From Epithemia pelagica (Eukaryota; Bacillariophyta; Bacillariophyceae; Surirellales; Surirellaceae), in contig OX337241.1 in NCBI GenBank assembly GCA_946965045.2, positions 2,103,744 through 2,167,743 of the forward strand: 64,000 nucleotides of DNA, given 5' to 3'. Made by a program: the position numbers and the translations under genes. Under the pieces are notes generated by a model, which made no database searches, was not told the DNA's origin, and worked only from the letters and a program-made list of their open reading frames with translations. Shown here piece after piece: positions 32,456-43,172 of the stretch (position 1 is the first letter of the stretch; the number at the start of each line of letters is the position of its first letter).

Positions 32456-32704
32456 TGTCCATGTTCTATTAAACAGGTGGAAGCGTGCGAGATGTGTTAA
32501 ATTCCATTAATTTCAACGGACGTAAATAAGAAATTATTAATAAAGGTAACGGGGTGCACGCTGCACGTGCTTTAAGTATCTTATAGGCTTCGGATCAACT
32601 CGTGAAGCTATAAGATCGTGCCAAAGCGTAAAAGCCGCTGTTGTCCGTGGTATCTTCATCAACACACATACAACCCGGACTACGGGTACTTCGTTTCATC
32701 CAGG

Positions 32705-34126
32705 ATGCAGACAACCACAGCAACCCTGCAACACCCCTCGATGGTTGCAGAAGAGGAGGGGATGCAAGGTGATGATGTAGAGACCGACGACGAGGAAGAT
32801 TCCATTCTTTCCTATCCAGATGACCGAAGTGAATGGGACGACAGCGATGACGAATCGGATGATGACTCCAGCTCTTCTTCTTCGTCGTCATCATCTTCTT
32901 CGTCGTCTTCTTCTTCCGAGAGCGTTCTCCACGACGACCCGAAAAACGTTTGTATTTCGTTTCAAAAAGAATGGGATCGACAAGAACGTGCCTATCATAA
33001 TCGCACCAAGGCTTGGTGGCGTCTTTGTTCAAAACTAGATACCACAAAACAGTCTCAACTGTCCTCGTGTTTGTGGGAACGTGAATTGCAGGTTCGGAGT
33101 TTGGAACGTCAACAATTGTTGTTACAGGTACTGGAGAAAGACAACAACAGCAAGGAGGAGAAAGGAACAGATTTGGTGCAACGCAAACCATCTCGTTTGC
33201 CTCCCACCGTGGTTCCTCCGGCCGTTCATGTTGTGGCACCGGTTGGATTGGATCCCGTCGAAACTAGCAAGCAGCAAAACCACGACGATGCGAAAGAGGA
33301 GGAAGAGAAGAAAGAAGAAAAAGACACGAACTTGGATTCATCGCAAAAACAAAATAATGCCATGACACTCGACAAGTCCATCGTCTCGATAGTGTCGCCC
33401 CGGTCTTCCACCTCTTTTTCCGAATGTCTGGACGAGGACGATATCCAAGACACGTCGTTTCTGGACGCCGTCATGGATGATGACATGATGGACAACAAGA
33501 AGTGTGACTATTTTGCACTAGAATCCTTTTCGAGAAATATTATTCCGGCTGTCGTATTTGAAAGCTACATGACCTTGTCGACCTTGACCAATCTCATGCT
33601 CTATGCTTGGGCCAATATTTCCGTCTATGAGGCCTACAAGGAATGTTTGAAATTTCTTCCGCTACCAGAGGAGACACAGCAAGCCAATGCAACACAACTT
33701 GTCTGGCTTGCCGTCCTATCGATCGTCAAGCTAGCTGTAGCATATGGTATATTGCGTTGGACTGTGGCACCCTTGTGGTTTGTCCCCTCGTTGGTTCGGG
33801 AATGCATTGAATTTGATGAACACAATGCCCGTCGATTGCACAAACAACAAGAACAATCACAGTCACAACAACAGAATTTCAAGTTTTGGGAATTCTACAA
33901 GAGGTTCAGCCCGAGTACCTTTCGTTCCCAGGCTAGATCGAACGCCATGACATGTACGTTCTTGTACATGTTGGGGGCGGCCATGGCAACAAATGCCGTT
34001 GCATTTTTCAATGACGTTCTGGCTCTATGGATTTTGGGTCGGGGTACCACTGTCCAATTCATGATATGGGAAATTCTCGTCATTGTCCTGACCTCTCAAA
34101 GCATGATGAGGCAAGGCGTCTTGTAA
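32705..34126 (+). CDS. Multi-pass membrane protein with acidic, poly-serine N-terminus
   Basis: I do not recognise this protein. The open frame starts at 32618 with GTG, but the first ATG is at 32705, giving 473 residues. The N-terminal ~80 residues are acidic and contain an 18-residue serine run from a trinucleotide repeat. A charged linker with Glu/Lys runs follows. The C-terminal half holds about four hydrophobic segments: VVFESYMTLSTLTNLMLYAW, TQLVWLAVLSIVKLAVAYGI, FLYMLGAAMATNAVAFFNDV and FMIWEILVIVLTS. A cytosolic acidic N-terminus with a membrane-anchored C-terminus is likely. It is convergent with the ABC gene, 119 bp apart. An upstream coding exon cannot be excluded. Confidence 0.6.
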   Translation: MQTTTATLQHPSMVAEEEGMQGDDVETDDEEDSILSYPDDRSEWDDSDDESDDDSSSSSSSSSSSSSSSSSESVLHDDPKNVCISFQKEWDRQERAYHNRTKAWWRLCSKLDTTKQSQLSSCLWERELQVRSLERQQLLLQVLEKDNNSKEEKGTDLVQRKPSRLPPTVVPPAVHVVAPVGLDPVETSKQQNHDDAKEEEEKKEEKDTNLDSSQKQNNAMTLDKSIVSIVSPRSSTSFSECLDEDDIQDTSFLDAVMDDDMMDNKKCDYFALESFSRNIIPAVVFESYMTLSTLTNLMLYAWANISVYEAYKECLKFLPLPEETQQANATQLVWLAVLSIVKLAVAYGILRWTVAPLWFVPSLVRECIEFDEHNARRLHKQQEQSQSQQQNFKFWEFYKRFSPSTFRSQARSNAMTCTFLYMLGAAMATNAVAFFNDVLALWILGRGTTVQFMIWEILVIVLTSQSMMRQGVL

Positions 34127-34245
34127 TAGGACGGACATGGCAACCATGGCCTGTCTTTTGCACCGTTGTATGAGAGCTATACGGTTGTACCAATAGTTAT
34201 ATACATCATTCTCTACATCCAAATGTCAGCCGCACATTACCCTTC

Positions 34246-36423
34246 TTACTTGGAACGTCGCAGCATCCAATAGGCCGCTACTCGAAACACAACCTGAAGA
34301 ATGATTACCATGCCAATATTGAACCAAAAGTCTTCGGTGGCACCTTTAATCCCCAAGGACGATATAATTTCTTCTCCCGGCAAGGGGCATTCGGAACTCG
34401 TTGAGGTACCACTTCGCACACCAACGTCATTTTCATCATCTTCACAGGGATTATCACGACCGCTGTACTCATTAATGATCAGAGCCGAATATCCATAGCG
34501 ACAAAAGGACAAGTACGAAGCCCATTCCACGCCTGGATGCATATTTTCAAAGGGAATGTAAAAACCTCCCATGATCATAAAGAAAAGAGTTAGAGGGGGT
34601 GCCAAAACCAAGGCCATTTGAACTTGACGAATGGCCACACTCAGCGCCAGACCCATTGATTGTGCGGTGGAAATGATGAGGTAGTAGCATAAGATAAACT
34701 TGAAATATGCCTCCGAGGATAATCGATAGTTTGCTGTCCAATACACCACCATTGTGTACAGCAACGGCAACAAGATGTTGTTTGTCATATCTAAAGCAAA
34801 GCGTGTCAAATATGACTTGTCAAAAATGAAGCTCTAAATCAGACGACGAGCCCACAATCCACAATTGATACACATACCAGAAACGGTCTTTGCCAGGAAA
34901 TAACTTGCCACGCCATACATCTTTTTGGCACGTTCTCGTCTCAACAAGGTTCGCTCCGTGGCAAACACCGTTACAGCCGACACGACGACGCCATTTGATT
35001 GGGCAATCAACATGAAGAAGAAGAGTGAGTTACGTTCAAAGACATATCTTGTTGTATCGGGTAATCTCCACCAGAACAGTGCTGTAAAAAAGAGATAAAC
35101 CAGCTGTAGAAGAGCTGCCGTTGTCGTCAAACGTTCTCCTCGTTGTTGTTTCAAGGTTCGTTGGGTAAGTAGTTTGAATTGCATCCATGGCGAAATGTCG
35201 TATTTGGGCATGGACTTGAGTTCCTCCAAGGTACTAAGAGTTCGCGCCATGGAAGGTCGGTAAGATTTCCTTCTGTCATCGGAAAACATGGATAAAGCCT
35301 TTGATTCTTCCTCTTCTTCTTCGGAATGCTCTGAATCTGTTAATTGATGTTTCGATCTCTCCGAATATTGGTCCCAGTAGTCGGCCAAGCTACGCGGTTC
35401 GTTGTTTTCAGATTCCTTTGGATGGTTCTGCTCATCTTCTTTGATGACATCCATAATCCAATCAGCAATCCCTGTTTCGGGGGGCAGCGGCGTTACACTT
35501 CCAGCGCAACATGTCTCCAGATAGGACCGAACCTGTTTCGGATAACCATTGTATACGACTCGTCCTCGAGACAAGAGCAAAAGAGAATCAATGTATTGAT
35601 TGAAGATTGTGGTGCGTGGTTGATGAATGACAGTGACAATTGAAAGACCTTGATCTCGTGCCAAGGACTGTAACGTTTGCATCAGCTCCAACGCCGTTGT
35701 AGCGTCTAGCCCACTTGTTGGTTCATCCAGGAATAAAAGAGACGGACGGACAACAACTGAATAGTTCGGTTAGGATTATCCATGTGAACAACGACAGCGT
35801 AAGTCATTCCCAATAGTTTACGTACGTTCGCAAGCCACTGCCACACGCTTTCGTTCTCCTCCACTAATTCCACGACGCAAATGATTGCCCACGACGGAAT
35901 TTCCAACTTTCGATAGACTCAAATTATCGAGCGTAGTTTCCACCAATTCATCGACTTGCGCATTCGAGACTGACATGGGTGTCTTGAGGCGAGCGGCGTA
36001 CCACACGTTTTCTCGAACAGTCAAGTTCGACAGCAATAAATCATCCTGCCAAACAACACCCACCAATCGTTTTGGGATCTGCCCTTCTTGTCCGTTGACG
36101 AGAATTGTACTGTCCGAAGACAAGGCCTCTGTGTCGTTGTCAATCAGATTTGCAGCGACGCTTAAAAGGCTCGTTTTGCCACTTCCTGACGGACCCATCC
36201 ATGCGGCAACTTGATAAGGAAGAACTCTGGTACTGATATTATGAAGGACCGTCTTTCGAGTTCGATTTTGTCCCCCAGTGCTCCACAGCGAAGATGTCGA
36301 TTTCGTGAGAGGAGAGTAGGTGACATTCTGTAAATCGAGTTCTATCAGGGGCACTTCTCGCTGTGGTTGCTGCTCCTGTTCACCCCCAGTTTTCAAAGAC
36401 TTGTCTGTCTTCGTATCGTTCAT
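34246..36423 (-). CDS. ABCG-family half-transporter, three exons
   Basis: The exons, in coding order, are 36423-35826, 35756-34878 and 34790-34246, giving about 673 residues, normal for an ABCG half-transporter. The introns (69 and 87 bp) have GTACGT...TTCAG and GTATGT...TTTAG ends and join in phase. The N-terminal ATPase shows Walker A GPSGSGKTS, signature ISGGERKRVAVACE, and Walker B LLFLDEPTSGLD with the first junction just before it. The switch histidine is in TVIHQPR. The C-terminal half has the ABC2 membrane domain, with KTVSDMTNNILLPLLYTMVV spanning the second junction. It would export lipids, sterols or xenobiotics as a dimer; the substrate cannot be told. The start is the second of two closely spaced candidates (GTG at 36429, ATG at 36423). 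Confidence 0.9.
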
Positions 36424-37089
36424 GTTCACAACAATTGATGGTATGAAGAACGAAACTTTGTTGTGTATGACTTGATCTGAATCTTATGTCGACTGCAAGT
36501 AACCGAATGAGGTGTTTCGAATCCAGTGTGATCAATGCTTGGGCAGCAAATGTTCGCAACAAAGCTTGAATCAGGCGAATAATGATGAGTGGGTGTGAAA
36601 TGGAACATCATCGAAGAAAACGCGAAAACTCTGTCTCGATGACGTCCTGCCTGGGCCTGGGGCAAAATTTTCAATTTTCCATCGAGATTTTCTCTACATA
36701 TTATCAAAACGACAGATATTTTTCCATCAATGCATGTCTGTCGTACGTATTCTGGCCGGTGTCGCGTGCCGATGCAATAATTATAGGAAAGCTGCCATAC
36801 CCATGTAAAATAACACGGTATAAAAAATTGTGATCTTTAGGAATTACGAGGAATTAGGGGAAATGAGGAATCCACAGTGCCACATGCGACGAGAAATGAC
36901 TGGAGGAGGAACAGCCAGATGGCGGAAGATTCATGTCGCAGTGTCAAGAACGCGAACCGGGAATGGAACGTGGTGACACGTATGGCGGGATCCATATAGG
37001 GGTACCGCACTCTACCTCTCCCTGGTCGGACCTAGGGAGTTCGAGCCGGACAAGAATGGGAAAGCTTGGCGGCCAGCATTAAAACCCAT
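36424..37089. other. Intergenic region plus 3' flank of the gypsy pol
   Basis: No gene is seen. The left half should hold the ABCG promoter. From about 36840 to 37089 lies the 3' untranslated DNA of the chimeric retroelement, with purine-rich ACCAGGGAGAGGTAGAG on the minus strand near 37010. No copy of the element's 5' LTR is recognisable here, so a 3' LTR is missing or belongs to another family. Confidence 0.5.
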
Positions 37090-40000
37090 TTATTCACGAA
37101 ATGGAACAAGGCGACGAATGTTGATTCGTTCAGTGACGTGGGGACCACGTTGGATAGTCACAGTGCCATTGGAATGGACTTGTGTAATCCGAAAGGGATT
37201 AGGGCTTGTGCGGAGCTCAAGCTTGTCCGGATTCGTGGCGCGGAGCAACACACGATCGTTGACAGCGTAGTCATGAAAGACACGAGAACGATTTGCGAGA
37301 CGAGCGCGTTCATCGACAATCTGTTGTCGTTTCAGACGGACTGTTTCCATGTCCGCGATAATAGGGATGTCGAACAGCATGTCGCGATGGAACGCAAGGC
37401 TGCCGGGAGAATATTTCAAGGCGCCATGAATGGCAGTGCGAGTGGAATACGCAGCAGTCTGCAGAGCAGTATCCACGGCAAGTGCAGCATTTTGTGCATC
37501 TTGTGGTGGTTCATAGTTGGTGATCACACGAAGAGTGTTGCCAACAGTCAAATGTAGTCGCTCGCAAAGAGCATTTGATTGAGGATTCTTGGCCGTCAAC
37601 GGCACTGGCTTAATGCCATGGTTTCGAAGCACTTGCGTGAACGCATGTCCAATAAATTCACCGCCTTGATCAAAAAGGCAACGAACGGGACGTGGATAGC
37701 GTGAGAGCCACGCGTTTTCCAATTGCAGACCCACGTGACGTGCCGTCTTATCATGGATGCGAATGAGTTCGCAGAAGTTAGTGACATTATCGATAATAGT
37801 CAAGGCTTGAAATGTTAATTTCTGCCCATGAACGGTAACGTTCCATGGTCCAATGAGGTCGACAGAGATGTCAGCCCATGGATTGCCTCGGACCTCGCGA
37901 GGAGGGAGTTCACCGTAATGGCGATGTATGACTTTAGAGCGTTGGCATGTAGCACAACTAGCCACGGCTTGTTCACAATACAAACCCAAATTAGGATGAC
38001 TCATGTGCATAGAGATCGTCTCGCGAAGACGTGTAGACCCCAAGTGATTGAGGGACAGGTGATACCAATTGACGGTATGGGCCAAGAGGCTGTCTGGGAT
38101 ACGAATACGCCATGCGGCATTAGGATTCTGACGATAACAAATCAAGTTGTATTGTGGGTTTTCCGTAGGGAAGGGTTGGAGATGGAATCTCTGTGGTTGT
38201 TCGGTCAACTTGGCCACAAGAGCGGCATCGTTCTGTTGGTGTTGATGGATCGTCGCGTAATCGACGGGCAATGGTTGATTTGCGTTGATGGGAGGATGAT
38301 TGAGGTAGACATCGATCAAATCCTCATCCATGAAGATGGGAGATTCGAAAGCGTCAGGATCACGCGAGTGATGAGAGCGGGGGTCATCATTAGGGCCATG
38401 AGGCACTTGCAACACTGAGTGTTGTCCGCTATGATCATAGAGCGATCGTGGATGCGGCGAGGCATCCGTAGAGGAGGTCGACGACGGAGAGACACTCTTC
38501 TCCTCCTCTTCAGAGAGAGGGAGACGCGACAATGCGTCGGCGATGACATTGTCCTGGCCAGGGACATAGTGAAAAATAGGGTTATACTCCTCGAGGAACA
38601 ACCGCCAACGGAGGACCCGTTGCGAGTTGAGAGTAGCGTAAGTAAGATTTTTATGGTCCGTATGGACGTGCAGTTCGGCACAGCCGAGAAGCATGGAGCG
38701 GAACTCCTTAAGAGTTTCGACAATGGAGAGTAATTCCTTTTCCATAGTAGTGTAGTTGCGTTGAGCAGGGTTTAACTTGCGAGAGTAATAAGCGACGGGA
38801 ACGTCTTGTTGCATGATTACAGCACCAAGCTGGTAATCAGAGGCGTCCACATAGACATGGAAGGGAAGGTTATGGTCGGGATACCGAAGGAAGGCATCAT
38901 GTGCGAGCATGGACTTGGCTTTTTCGAAAGCACGTTGACATTGCGGGGACCAAACGAGGGTCTTGTTACCCGTAATGGATGTGAGGGGAGCAAGAATATG
39001 TGATCGTTGCGGATACATGTGGCGATAGAAATTGATCATGCCAATGAAGGAACGAAGTTCTTTCATGGTTTTTGGCGGAGCCAATGCCAAGATGGCAGAA
39101 ATCTTCTTTTTCCAGGGTTTGATCCCAGTGGGCGTGAGCCAATGGCCGAGCCATTCCGTTTCTTTAACGGCCCATTCACATTTGGAAGGGTTGATGGAGA
39201 AGTTCTTGTCTTGAAGACGTTGGAGAACTTTGGACAAGATGTCCACGTGTTCTTCCCAAGAATTGGAGAAGATGCCAATGTCGTCAATATAGACTTCGAC
39301 ATGGTCGCTGAAGTCCTTGAGGACGTCTTCCATAATCTCTTGACAGAAGTCAGGAGACTGTTTAACACCCATCGGTAAGCGACGGTAACGGAATTTGCCA
39401 AAAGGCGTAGTAATGACGCAAAGATTGCTGGATTCCTCATCGAGGCGGAATGTGTAAAAACACATGGAGATGTCTAACTTTGTAAAATACGTGTAGCCTT
39501 TCCGTTTACGGAGCATGTCCTCGATACGAGGAAAGGGGTAGACTTGACGGTAGAGTTGGGCGTTCAAAGAACGAAAGTCCGAAATCATTCGGATACGACC
39601 ATCCTTTTTGGGAATGGCAAAGTGAGGAGCAGCCCATTCGGTAGAACCGACGCGCTCAAGGATACCAACGTCGACGAAGCGCCACAGCTCCTTCGTGAAA
39701 GTATCATGTATATTGCGGGGCACTGAAAAGTGACGATGATGGACAGGCTGGGCATCAGGCTTGAGATGAAGATGGAGCGTTCGGTCCGGATATTCACGGA
39801 GCTCGCCATCGAAGATCTTGCCACAGTCTTGCCAAATAGCAAGAAGATCTTGCTTTTGGGCATCGGTAAGATGATGTTGTTTGTCAATCAGATCTTGTAG
39901 ATCCGTAGGAACGTAGTTCGAATCCAAGAGGAATTGATCACCAATAATGGGATCGTCGGCAAAGATGTCGATGAAATGAGACATGAATGTCTGGTCAGTG

Positions 40001-40260
40001 GCGAATGAATCGCGATGGCGCATAGCGACATCAACGGAGTCCCAAGTTGTGAGACCAGTGTGAAAGTTGAGCACAATGCCCAAACGACGCAAAAGATCGC
40101 GACCAATAATGATGTCATAACGACAAGTGGGGGCATCAAAGATATCGGCCCAAAGGGGGTATGAAATGTGTTTGGTCCGAGAAAACTCGGGGAGAACCAA
40201 ATCTTCGAGAAGAATCTCGGAGACGTGGTCGCGTGTACCAGTCAGTGGCAACGGGTTCAT
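37090..40260 (-). CDS. Ty3/gypsy pol (protease end, RT, RNase H, integrase)
   Basis: This open ORF has 1,056 codons. It starts within the last part of a retropepsin (YDIIIGRDLLRRLGI); the protease active-site half is absent. RT has FTKLDISMCFYTFRL, LPMGVKQSPD and YIDDIGIFSN. RNase H has YVDASDYQLGAVI and YTTMEKELLSIV. Integrase has a zinc region ending CATCQRSK, then Asp in WADISVDLIGPW, Asp in LFDQGGEFIG and Glu in NALCERLHL. The C-terminus (INIRRLVPF) is typical of gypsy. It lies in the +1 frame relative to the upstream copia ORF, which it overlaps by 125 bp. All catalytic residues are present, so decay is slight. Confidence 0.9.
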   Translation of the reverse strand: MNPLPLTGTRDHVSEILLEDLVLPEFSRTKHISYPLWADIFDAPTCRYDIIIGRDLLRRLGIVLNFHTGLTTWDSVDVAMRHRDSFATDQTFMSHFIDIFADDPIIGDQFLLDSNYVPTDLQDLIDKQHHLTDAQKQDLLAIWQDCGKIFDGELREYPDRTLHLHLKPDAQPVHHRHFSVPRNIHDTFTKELWRFVDVGILERVGSTEWAAPHFAIPKKDGRIRMISDFRSLNAQLYRQVYPFPRIEDMLRKRKGYTYFTKLDISMCFYTFRLDEESSNLCVITTPFGKFRYRRLPMGVKQSPDFCQEIMEDVLKDFSDHVEVYIDDIGIFSNSWEEHVDILSKVLQRLQDKNFSINPSKCEWAVKETEWLGHWLTPTGIKPWKKKISAILALAPPKTMKELRSFIGMINFYRHMYPQRSHILAPLTSITGNKTLVWSPQCQRAFEKAKSMLAHDAFLRYPDHNLPFHVYVDASDYQLGAVIMQQDVPVAYYSRKLNPAQRNYTTMEKELLSIVETLKEFRSMLLGCAELHVHTDHKNLTYATLNSQRVLRWRLFLEEYNPIFHYVPGQDNVIADALSRLPLSEEEEKSVSPSSTSSTDASPHPRSLYDHSGQHSVLQVPHGPNDDPRSHHSRDPDAFESPIFMDEDLIDVYLNHPPINANQPLPVDYATIHQHQQNDAALVAKLTEQPQRFHLQPFPTENPQYNLICYRQNPNAAWRIRIPDSLLAHTVNWYHLSLNHLGSTRLRETISMHMSHPNLGLYCEQAVASCATCQRSKVIHRHYGELPPREVRGNPWADISVDLIGPWNVTVHGQKLTFQALTIIDNVTNFCELIRIHDKTARHVGLQLENAWLSRYPRPVRCLFDQGGEFIGHAFTQVLRNHGIKPVPLTAKNPQSNALCERLHLTVGNTLRVITNYEPPQDAQNAALAVDTALQTAAYSTRTAIHGALKYSPGSLAFHRDMLFDIPIIADMETVRLKRQQIVDERARLANRSRVFHDYAVNDRVLLRATNPDKLELRTSPNPFRITQVHSNGTVTIQRGPHVTERINIRRLVPFRE

Positions 40261-42838
40261 GCCGTCGTGGTAGGTTAAGGATAGGATTCCGGGCTTTAAA
40301 ATGTTTCTTCAAGGTATCCTGGTCAAAGGAAATGTGTCCATGACGAGTTGTATGCTTGAACGTATCTGCGATTACATCTTCCGATTGCCACCCAAAGAAA
40401 GGGCGAAATTTCTTCCAGTCGTATTGTTCCTTGTAGAGCTTGTGGACAGACGCATGAAGTGTGGGGTCGTTGCCATCTTGATCAGCATAGATGGAAAAGA
40501 AGGAAGGTGTATCGGGGCCATGATCATATGGGAGATCAAGGAGGAGATTCAAAGTGCATACAACGCGATCGGTATACTCCCCATATTGGTCATAGGGGTA
40601 CGTTTCCATACTACCATCAGTCTCCACAGATGTCCAGTTTGGTGCAGGGTCTTGATGGGGGTCTGGATGGGTATGGTCAAGTACAGAAGGATCCCAGATA
40701 TGGGGTGAAGTGAACACAATATGCGGATATTTATCCATATCGTCATCAGAAGGGATTCCCAGAGATTGAATGTATGCAAGGCCATCCTTGATTCGTAAGG
40801 GCAATGCGCGTCCATCAAGGGTAGTAATGCGTTGTTTGCCATCAACCTTGACGGATCGTTCGTCGACAGATAGGCCGAAATGTTCAAATTGTGCTGGGGC
40901 ATGGATAGATAAACCCTTTCCATAGTGGGCATACTCATTGAAGATACCAATAATGGGTCCATCACTTGTATCAAACTTGGCAGCACAGGTAACAACTGGA
41001 AGGCCAGTCAATTCATGATTGTCAATACCTACGATGGTAATATGACGTCCGGTTTTGGCAAGGATACGCATGTCAGATCCTGCAAGGCCTCCATTGGCAC
41101 CTCGATCGATGAGTTGATTACCAGAAAAGGTGGATTTGCGGGAGAATAGATATCGTGACATATGAACCTTTTGCTTGTGATCAGCAGAAGACTTGAACTT
41201 GACTTTAGGACTTGACTTTGTCGTAGAAGTTGACAAGATGTTGCTGAGGTCAGATGCTGGATGATTGATATCTGTCGATGCAATAGCCTGGTGTACGAAC
41301 TGGGTAACCGGATCAGAGGATGTATCGAATGGATCTTGTTCTGGTGCATCTTGATGGGTATCACCAATGTTGTTGGCATCAGGATCAGGGTCCGGTTCAG
41401 GATCAATGTCAAGAGAATGTGTTTGGACCTTGCGTGGAGTTGTCGGGGAATCTTGGACGGATTTATTGAAGTCGATAATGATTTGCCGATCCTCTTCAGA
41501 GAGTTTAAACCATACATCTCTTGGAAGGCTGATTTTCGACGAAGTTGGGGACTTTTCGGATTGGATATTCGTGTTGTTGATCTGGTAGTCAGGGGGCTCC
41601 ACTGGTTCAAAAGGTTCATCCAACTGAAATTCATGTTGCTTTACATGACGACGGCGGTTAGACGCAGAAGTTCGGGTAGCTTGGTCATGGTCAAAAGCAG
41701 CATCAAGAAGCAGGCGGAAATATGATTGATAACAGAGAGACTTGGCTCCAGATTTCGTGTTGACAACGTTATCCAAGATCTTGACTCGTCTTAAATCAGG
41801 TACCTTTTCAACAGCTTGCATAAGGAAGGTCATCCTTGTATGGTCATGGATACGATCCGACAGTGGTACAAGGTTATCCAGAAGTCGTAGCTGTTCTTGA
41901 AAATGTAGGAGAAACTGACGAGTTGTACCACGCCAAGAGTCATCCAGTCGAAGATTCGAAATGTAGCTTGTTAGGCGTAACACTTCTCGCTTAGCTAGAT
42001 CAGATTCAGTGTGTAGGACATGGAGTTTCTTCAAGACGGCTCTTGCATCTTCATCATGTTCATGTTCTCGAACATATGCTCTTCCTTGGTCGGTTTGGAT
42101 AATACGTACAAGTACAGAATAGACAAAGACTTGTTGTTCTCGGAAAAGTAACTCTGCGCATTCGTCATCCTTGGGTACCTTGTAATCGAAATCAAGAACA
42201 TTCGACAATCCTTGTGCTTTCGCAGTTGATTTGAATACACGCCAAAACGAATCAAAGTATCGTTCATCTTTGAATGATTCAAATGCTGTTGCATCTCTTT
42301 TGGTTCCTTTCTTGAAAGCAGAGAGATCTAACATGGATTGAGACGTTGTAGAGGATGTAGTGGGAGATCGGGATGATACGGAGTGTGCAGGTGATTTCAG
42401 AGGAGAAACTGGGTCTTGGTTCATACCAGACTTGGTAAAGTCGGTGTTGATCCTCCAATCGTCATATTGGTCCCTCGTGAGGTTCATCCATGTAGCACGG
42501 GGTAGTTTTCCATGTTGGAATTGCCGTTGTTGTAGTAACCAATATGCCATTAGTTTGAGTTGTAATCTTGTACTTGTCTGTAGGTCGTTGACTTGCTTTC
42601 CAACCTTGTATTGCATGAGATCCTTGAGTGTCTCCTCAGGATCAGTTGCAACATGGTCGAGGACATGAAGGATATGTTCAAAACCATGATGTCGCATCCA
42701 CTTTTGAAGTGATTGGGCTCGTTCATCATTACAACCAAAGATGCCTTTAGTTATATGGTCGAAGAGATCTTGGTCGGTTATATGACTTGACTTGTCCTCA
42801 GGAGGAGTAAACGGTGTCTTGGGAGGTGTCGCTTCCAT
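40136..42838 (-). CDS. Copia gag-protease, C-terminus replaced by gypsy sequence
   Basis: The ATG at 42838 (MEATPPKTPFTPPED) opens 900 codons. Gag is about half identical to element A over the first 100 residues. It is nearly identical over the block QGRAYVREHEHDEDARAVL and downstream. The protease carries LIDRGANGGLAGSD, as in elements A and B. Homology to copia stops at RRHEPVATD (40241). The last ~35 codons are gypsy DNA read out of frame. RT and most of integrase are missing, so mobility would depend on the gypsy pol or a helper. Confidence 0.85.
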   Translation of the reverse strand: MEATPPKTPFTPPEDKSSHITDQDLFDHITKGIFGCNDERAQSLQKWMRHHGFEHILHVLDHVATDPEETLKDLMQYKVGKQVNDLQTSTRLQLKLMAYWLLQQRQFQHGKLPRATWMNLTRDQYDDWRINTDFTKSGMNQDPVSPLKSPAHSVSSRSPTTSSTTSQSMLDLSAFKKGTKRDATAFESFKDERYFDSFWRVFKSTAKAQGLSNVLDFDYKVPKDDECAELLFREQQVFVYSVLVRIIQTDQGRAYVREHEHDEDARAVLKKLHVLHTESDLAKREVLRLTSYISNLRLDDSWRGTTRQFLLHFQEQLRLLDNLVPLSDRIHDHTRMTFLMQAVEKVPDLRRVKILDNVVNTKSGAKSLCYQSYFRLLLDAAFDHDQATRTSASNRRRHVKQHEFQLDEPFEPVEPPDYQINNTNIQSEKSPTSSKISLPRDVWFKLSEEDRQIIIDFNKSVQDSPTTPRKVQTHSLDIDPEPDPDPDANNIGDTHQDAPEQDPFDTSSDPVTQFVHQAIASTDINHPASDLSNILSTSTTKSSPKVKFKSSADHKQKVHMSRYLFSRKSTFSGNQLIDRGANGGLAGSDMRILAKTGRHITIVGIDNHELTGLPVVTCAAKFDTSDGPIIGIFNEYAHYGKGLSIHAPAQFEHFGLSVDERSVKVDGKQRITTLDGRALPLRIKDGLAYIQSLGIPSDDDMDKYPHIVFTSPHIWDPSVLDHTHPDPHQDPAPNWTSVETDGSMETYPYDQYGEYTDRVVCTLNLLLDLPYDHGPDTPSFFSIYADQDGNDPTLHASVHKLYKEQYDWKKFRPFFGWQSEDVIADTFKHTTRHGHISFDQDTLKKHFKARNPILNLPRRHEPVATDWYTRPRLRDSSRRFGSPRVFSDQTHFIPPLGRYL

Positions 42839-43110
42839 GATGTTATTTGGTTGGTTCGATGTTTATTTAATGTGCGGTGTGATGTGGTTTATTTAATGTG
42901 TGATGTGATGTGAACCCGGATGTACCACGTGTGCCACGTATGTACCACGTATATGATACCCGGATGTGTGTTGTGATGTGCGACTCCTGGAAATTTCCGT
43001 TGATTCCGACAAATTTTCGTCGAGTTTCAACAAATTTTCGCCGAATTTTCGCGATTTGACGGGAATGTGTGGCGTGTTGTGCGACCAAGGGTACCCGGAT
43101 GTGCGTTGAG
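42839..43110 (-). promoter_or_regulatory. Conserved 272-bp leader before gag (chimeric element)
   Basis: It has the same length as, and differs at about four positions from, 17791-18062. The flanking gag and ORF1 are far more diverged. Confidence 0.8.
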
Positions 43111-43172
43111 TTTAAGTCTTGGACGGAACTCGGTCTTGTGTCTGGTTTGGTGTAGAAACTACGTAAAGTTAC

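Noticed and set aside
40136-40260. Programmed +1 frameshift as a proven feature of the chimera
   Set aside because: The overlap and frame relation allow it, but I see no recognisable slippery site; simple junction between two templates is enough.
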